NCBI GenBank assembly: GCA_963281255.1
Contig: OY725493.1
Span: forward strand, 4,433,857 to 4,497,856
Length of the DNA: 64,000 bases
Direction: 5' to 3'
Source of the DNA: Aphrocallistes beatrix
Taxonomy: Eukaryota > Porifera > Hexactinellida > Sceptrulophora > Aphrocallistidae
A model generated the notes under the pieces. The model did no database searches and was not told where the DNA came from. It saw nothing but the letters and a program-made list of their open reading frames with translations. Numbering within the stretch: position 1 is the stretch's first letter; the number at the start of each line of letters is the position of its first letter. Positions 57,784 to 64,000 of this stretch are shown here, in pieces. Both the position numbers and the translations under genes were made by a program.

Positions 57784-58597
57784 ATCCTTACTATTAAAAC
57801 TCGATTCATGTTTGTTTGTTTGTTTGTGTGTGTACGTATATATATATATATCTGCAACGAATTGAATGGAGAAACTGACAAGCACAGAAAGCTGATTTTT
57901 GGCATGTGGGAGTCTTTTGGCTATGGCTCCACGAAGTTCTGAGCTCAGATGAAAATGTCGACTCATCATGGAATTATGACGTCATTGTCACATTTTTAAA
58001 AGTTAAGCAATATATTAGTAGTTATTCGAGAATAACTCAGCCATATATAAGCCTGAAATTTTAATAGAATCTGTATACTAACATATCTCACATATGGTGC
58101 AACTATCATCAAAAAATGATGACTCATCACTCTGTTATGACGTCATCATTACGCATCAAAATTTTGTGATTTTTCGTGCGATATCGATTATAACAGTAGG
58201 AAAGACGTATTTAGTGATGGTATCCCCGTTATCATAGGCGTAGCGTCAGTAGGGCAAGGTGGGGCACTTGCCCCACCACTTATTAGGAATGGGACGTATA
58301 TTCAACATCCTCGGTTCCGGATGTGAAGACGGAGCGAAAATCAGGCGGAGCTCCATGGATGCCATTGCGGATGCGAGCTTCTCCCATTCCTACTTCTTAT
58401 TCAACCAATTAATGAGATCTAGTTAAACTTCCGCGTGGGGGGGAACTTCCCCTAGTATGTGCCCCACCACTAACTTGGCCCTAGCTACGCCTATGCCCGT
58501 TATAATTAATCAATGTGACCCCAGGCGATCGAAGGGAGCCTCCGGCGGACACTTTGTGTCCGCCAGCCCCGCAGCGCAAGCAAGCGAAGCGCGCTTG
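57784..58597 (+). mobile_element. Family A element, copy 8, with nested hAT-like MITE
   Basis: Starts ATCCTTACTATTAAAACTCG, then GTTTGTTTGT and TA runs, CTGCAACGAATTG, two TGACGTCA sites, AP-1-like TGACTCATCA. It is interrupted at CCCGTTAT by the 263-bp MITE, resumes TAATTAATCAATGTGACC, and ends GCGAAGCGCGCTTG. Copies 7 and 8 are head-to-head. Confidence 0.85.
58233..58495. mobile_element. hAT-like MITE nested in family A copy 8
   Basis: 263 bp. Perfect 12-bp ends CATAGGCGTAGC/GCTACGCCTATG, imperfect extension (TAGGGC, GTGGGGCAC), and exact 8-bp duplication CCCGTTAT at 58225-58232 and 58496-58503. A local palindrome GTGGGGCACTTGCCCCAC lies near the left end. Confidence 0.92.
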
Positions 58598-58648
58598 TAT
58601 ATATGTATATACACATTAATTGAGTTTTAATAGTAAGGATATATATCT

Positions 58649-59093
58649 GTAACGAATTGATTGAAGAAACTGCCAGGCACAGAAAGCTGATTTTTGGCAT
58701 GTGTGGGTCTTTTGGCTATGGCTCCACTAAGTTCTGAGTTCAGAGCAAAATGTCGACCCATCATGGAATTATGACGTCATTGTCACATTTTTAAAAGTTA
58801 AGCAATACAGTTATTCGAGCATAACTCAGCCATTATAGGAGATAGAAGGCTGAAATTTTAATATAATGTGTATATCAATGTATCTCACACCTATCATCAA
58901 AAAATGATGACTCATCACTTTGTTATGACGTCATCATTACGCATCAAAATTTTAAAAATTGATAAATTTGGTGATTTTTCGTGCGATATCGATTATAACA
59001 GTAGGACAGACGTATTTAGAGATGTTATCTTCCTTTTAATCAACCAATGTGACCCCAGGCACCAGAAGGGCGCAAGCAAGCGAAGCGCGCTTG
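58649..59093 (+). mobile_element. Family A element, copy 9
   Basis: TAACGAATTGATTG to GCGAAGCGCGCTTG; two CREs and AP-1-like TGACTCATCA intact; GC-rich hairpin deleted (GGCACCAGAAGGGCGCAAGC). Preceded by the shared tail TTGAGTTTTAATAGTAAGGA. The 0.9-kb hairpin starts at its last base. Confidence 0.85.
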
Positions 59094-59339
59094 TGTCTAT
59101 AATATATGCATTTTATTGTGATAGGAGACATCCATTGCTCAATTGTAAATTCCTCCTGCCATATATGAGTAACAAACATATTTAATTAAGAGGCTTCTTT
59201 AAACCACAGCATTATTGATGGGTTTTCTATTAGCCCTTGGTATACTCCATTGGTTACCAGCATCATACCTACTTATTAAAGCAGGAAGTTATTACAAATA
59301 TTAAACATCTCGAACTAATTTGAACCAATTTTACATCAG

Positions 59340-59402
59340 CAGCCGTATTTACTAAGATCTTAAGCACTAAGATCGATCTTAAGTTCTTAGTGAATACGGC
59401 CG
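59340..59402. mobile_element. 63-bp MITE with CAG duplication
   Basis: CAGCCGTATTTACTAAGATC...and, reversed, CGGCCGTATTCACTAAGAAC ends, flanked by CAG (59337-59339 and 59403-59405). The right arm of the surrounding hairpin lacks it, giving the empty site. A 3-bp duplication is compatible with PIF/Harbinger. Confidence 0.8.
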
Positions 59403-59511
59403 CAGGATTTTTAAAGGTGATGCTCCGTACGGTAAGTACATGATCTAGGACTCGTAGTATATTCAAATCAGTAAATACTTTTTTTGAATATAAAGAAGGC
59501 AGAAATGTAGG

Positions 59512-59631
59512 GAGCATGCTCTCTCGACCTAACGAGCATGCTCTCTCGACTTAACGAGCTTGCTCTCTCGACCTAACGAGCATGCTCTCTCGACTTATCG
59601 AACATGCTCTCTCGACCTAATGAGCATGCTC
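59512..59631. repeat. 22-bp tandem array in hairpin loop
   Basis: Five to six units of GAGCATGCTCTCTCGACCTAAC with T/A variants (each with palindrome GAGCATGCTC). About two more units lie outside the hairpin at 60068-60107. Confidence 0.9.
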
Positions 59632-59986
59632 CCTACATTTCTGCCTTCTTTATATTAAAAAAAAGGTATTTACTGATTTGAATCTACTACATGAGTCCTA
59701 GATCATGTACTTACCGTACGGAGTATCACCTTTAAAAATCCTAATGTAAAATTGGTTCAAATTAGTTCGAGATGTTTAATATTTGTAATAACTTCCTGCT
59801 TTAATAAGTAGGTATGATGTTGGCAACCAATGGAGTATACCAAGGGCTAATAGAAAACCCATCAATAATGCTGTGGTTTAAAGAAGCCTCTTAATTAAAA
59901 ATGTTTGTTACTCATATATGGCAGGAGGAATTTACAATTGAGCAATGGATGTCTCCTATCACAATAAAATGCATATATTATAGACA

Positions 59987-61443
<1,457 letters not shown>

Positions 61444-61723
61444 GCGCTATTATATTTATGTACTTATGTTAGTCAATATCACTTTTGGTTTAGCTTCATT
61501 AGTAGTTGAAATTATAAATATACAGTGTTAGGTTCGATGGTTATATAGTTCGATGGTTATAAAAATAATAATATTCTTTGTCCAGCAATTGTATCAGCTG
61601 AAAGCGTAGACATTATCCTCTCATTTCTTATTTTGGCAACTTTCTACTCTAAATTTCACTTTTTAATATCATATTTTTTATTTTGATTTGAGAGTTACTA
61701 CATATGAACCAGCTTAATAGATA
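61444..61723. other. 3' flank of ARF1 copy 3, no gene
   Basis: 280 bp, presumed 3' UTR. Nothing else recognised. Confidence 0.4.
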
Positions 61724-62078
61724 CAAGCGCGCTTCGCTTGCTTGCGCTGCTCGGCTGGCGGACACTTTGTGTCCGCTGGAGGCGCCTTTGGGTACCTAGG
61801 CTCACATTGATTAAATTATAAGGTAGAAAACATCTCTAAATACTTGTACGTCTGATTTACTGATATTATAATCGATATCACTCGAAAAATCACAAAATTT
61901 GTCAAATTTTCACTTTTTGATGCGTAATGATGACGTCATAACAGAATGATGAGTCATCATTTTCACATTTGATGAGTCGACATTATATATATATATATGT
62001 AACGAATTGATTGAAGAAACTGCCAGGCACAGAAAGCTGATTTTTGGCATGTGGGAGTCTTTTGGCTATTGCTCTATT
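61724..62078. mobile_element. Two family A fragments head-to-head
   Basis: 61724-61984 is the GC-rich half in minus orientation with TGACGTCA and TGAGTCATCA; after a TA run, about 62000-62078 is the opposite end in plus orientation (TAACGAATTGATTG to TTTTGGCTAT). The middle of both is missing, which suggests recombination across the TA run. Confidence 0.75.
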
Positions 62079-62082
62079 AAGG

Positions 62083-62262
62083 GATTATCTAGGAGCGCGA
62101 GACGCTCCGTTAGGCGTATGATTTTAAGCCTCAAAGTGTTTAGGAGCGTGAAAATCCAGAAAAATACCCAATTTACCCTATATTCTATGTAATGTTATTT
62201 ATTGATTTAGGTGTATTAAAATTTAGGCGTTTGAGATTAGGAGCGTATCTCTGGAGAGCTGT
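62083..62262 (+). repeat. Dispersed repeat, pair member 2
   Basis: Matches 22528-22660 but carries ~45 extra bp at its start with inverted GGAGCGCGAGACGCTCC. It directly follows the family A fragment. Confidence 0.6.
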
Positions 62263-62544
62263 ATAATACTCTGGGCTCTATAATTAGAAATCCTACATAG
62301 ATTGACTGTTACTAGCAATATCAATAATTCAAGATATGGATAATATCTTGAATCAGTGATGTGTCAAGATTTAATCTGACTTCGGCCATCAAAATGATCT
62401 TGCATAATGAATTGTAGTCTATACTCAACTTTTTTAATCAATTAATAAGAACTTTCATTTGTAGGTATTACTTAATTAATTTAGTAGTTCATCTATAAAA
62501 CATGTTGTAATTGCAACTAAGGTCATCGCTATAGAGTAATAAGA

Positions 62545-63221
<677 letters not shown>

Positions 63222-63796
63222 AGACTTTGAAATAAATAACCTACTTATTATGTTTGTGTATGCTGATTGCTATCATTAGTAGTGATTATTTTACCAAGTG
63301 TTTGAAAATTCCTTGTAACTAAGAGTTTGAAATGTTAATAATTACCAGTATCAAGTGTCTGAATCTGAATTGTTATGGTAATTAGAGTCAAGAGAGTTAG
63401 TAATTAATTGGAGACTCTAACACTTAGAGCTAGGCTAGATTAGTTGTCACAGCATTTGCGGTAATACCTCAATTTCCCCTATAAAAGCCTCAGTTTTATT
63501 GCAAAGGAAGTGTGCCGATCTATTTTATATATCGTGTGCTATGTGAGGGGGAGATACATAACTGTCATGTCTAATTCAGTCCCAAAGTACCGTTCAGTTA
63601 CGTAACGCTTCACATGAGGGGGCGAGACATATCAGGTAACTGTACCCATACAAGGAACCATTACCGCAAATGATTGGAAGGATCAAATTTATAATTTATT
63701 TCAAGTTATTCACAGTAGAATTCGCACCTTATCAGAATCATGAGCCATTATTTTTTAAATATTTCAGTTATATTTAGTTTAGAAATATATTTGTGG
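63222..63796. other. Intergenic between ARF1 copy 4 and LSM7
   Basis: 575 bp. No gene. GAGGGGG(A/C)GA(G)ACAT is repeated at about 63546 and 63617. TTTAAATATTTCAG at 63755-63768 could be a 5' UTR acceptor for LSM7. Confidence 0.45.
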
Positions 63797-64000
63797 ATGT
63801 CTGGTAAAAAGGATTCCGTCATTAGTGCCGATCTTCATAAATTCCTTGAGAAGCGGATTCGAGTCAAATTCCAGGGCGGGCGAGAGGTTGCTGGGGTGTT
63901 GAAGGGGTATGACACAGTGCTGAACCTAGTGCTTGATGGCACCGTGGACTACCTGAGGAATCCGAAAGACCTGAATTCTCTCTCTGGAGAAACGAGGGAG
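63797..64000 (+). CDS. LSM7: U6 snRNA-associated Sm-like protein LSm7 (partial)
   Basis: First 68 codons, cut by the window edge. LSm7 is part of the LSm1-7 (mRNA decay) and LSm2-8 (U6 snRNA) heptameric rings. The Sm1 motif is complete: the strand IRVKFQGGREVAGVLKGYD followed by LNLVLDG and VDYLRNP. The FQGGRE signature is specific to LSm7. The Sm2 motif lies beyond the window. The start MSGKKDS is the only nearby ATG in frame. Confidence 0.93.
   Translation, partial: MSGKKDSVISADLHKFLEKRIRVKFQGGREVAGVLKGYDTVLNLVLDGTVDYLRNPKDLNSLSGETRE

Larger units (their letters stand above)
59094..59986. repeat. 0.9-kb foldback element with tandem-repeat loop
   Basis: Left arm from TGTCTATAATATATGCATTT (59094) to about 59511; right arm 59632-59986 ending AAATGCATATATTATAGACA. 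The arms are near-identical except for a 63-bp MITE plus duplication in the left arm. The loop is a 22-bp tandem array. No ORF. Confidence 0.92.

Noticed and set aside
59512..59631. Possible binding-site array or short CRISPR (22-bp units)
   Set aside because: Contiguous tandem units without unique spacers, located in the loop of a hairpin repeat.

Overview
This window is nuclear DNA of an animal with a fairly compact, AT-rich genome. The evidence is split genes with GT-AG introns (58-206 bp apart from one of 4.1 kb), animal ciliary genes (NPHP4, MOK), AP-4, 14-3-3, ARF1, LSM7, an expanded glutathione S-transferase (GST) family and a coiled-coil/NHL-type gene. Several genes are single-exon. 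The coiled-coil/NHL type and the intron-poor style made me think of a sponge, possibly a glass sponge, but that is a low-confidence guess; no species can be fixed by reading alone.

Layout. (1) 1-22.3 kb, mostly single-copy and all on the + strand: a two-exon 14-3-3 gene; a single-exon AP-4 beta subunit; a five-exon nephrocystin-4 gene with a 4.1-kb third intron full of transposons; a tandem pair of unrecognised 127-aa proteins; a carbohydrate-binding (CBM48-like) plus esterase-fold protein whose nucleophile serine appears to be lost; and the ciliary kinase MOK. (2) 24.8-38.8 kb, GST array: eight loci, of which six look intact, one (minus strand) is frameshifted and one is a truncated pseudogene. 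Blocks of near-identical sequence inside diverged copies point to gene conversion. (3) 41.4-63.2 kb: four ARF1-like GTPases, two on each strand, separated by a 16-kb repeat-rich stretch. That stretch holds a decayed Tc1-like transposase, a frameshifted coiled-coil/NHL gene, a FLYWCH-like remnant, and scattered exons of an unrecognised, probably secreted, multicopy gene family. (4) The window ends inside LSM7.

Repeats are the other theme. A ~500-bp non-coding family (here family A, about ten copies) and a relative (family B) share both ends. One end is a GC-rich block with a GTGTCCGC hairpin, the other reads TTCAATCAATTCG in one orientation. Family A carries repeated TGACGTCA (CRE) and TGA(G/C)TCA (AP-1) motifs. 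Several MITEs (short non-autonomous transposons) can be delimited by eye: hAT-like with 8-bp target duplications (11437, 40609, and 58233 nested in a family A copy), pogo/Tigger-like with TA duplications (10835, 19932, 39692), and a 63-bp MITE with a CAG duplication inside one arm of a 0.9-kb hairpin. A 1,075-bp hairpin element interrupts a signal-peptide-like ORF; uninterrupted copies lie elsewhere in the window. I see no tRNA, rRNA or CRISPR.

Functional links are limited. NPHP4 and MOK are both ciliary proteins lying about 6 kb apart. AP-4 beta and ARF1 belong to the same Golgi coat-recruitment pathway. The GST cluster is a typical detoxification or lens/structural-type tandem family. I do not see a convincing operon-like multi-gene system.
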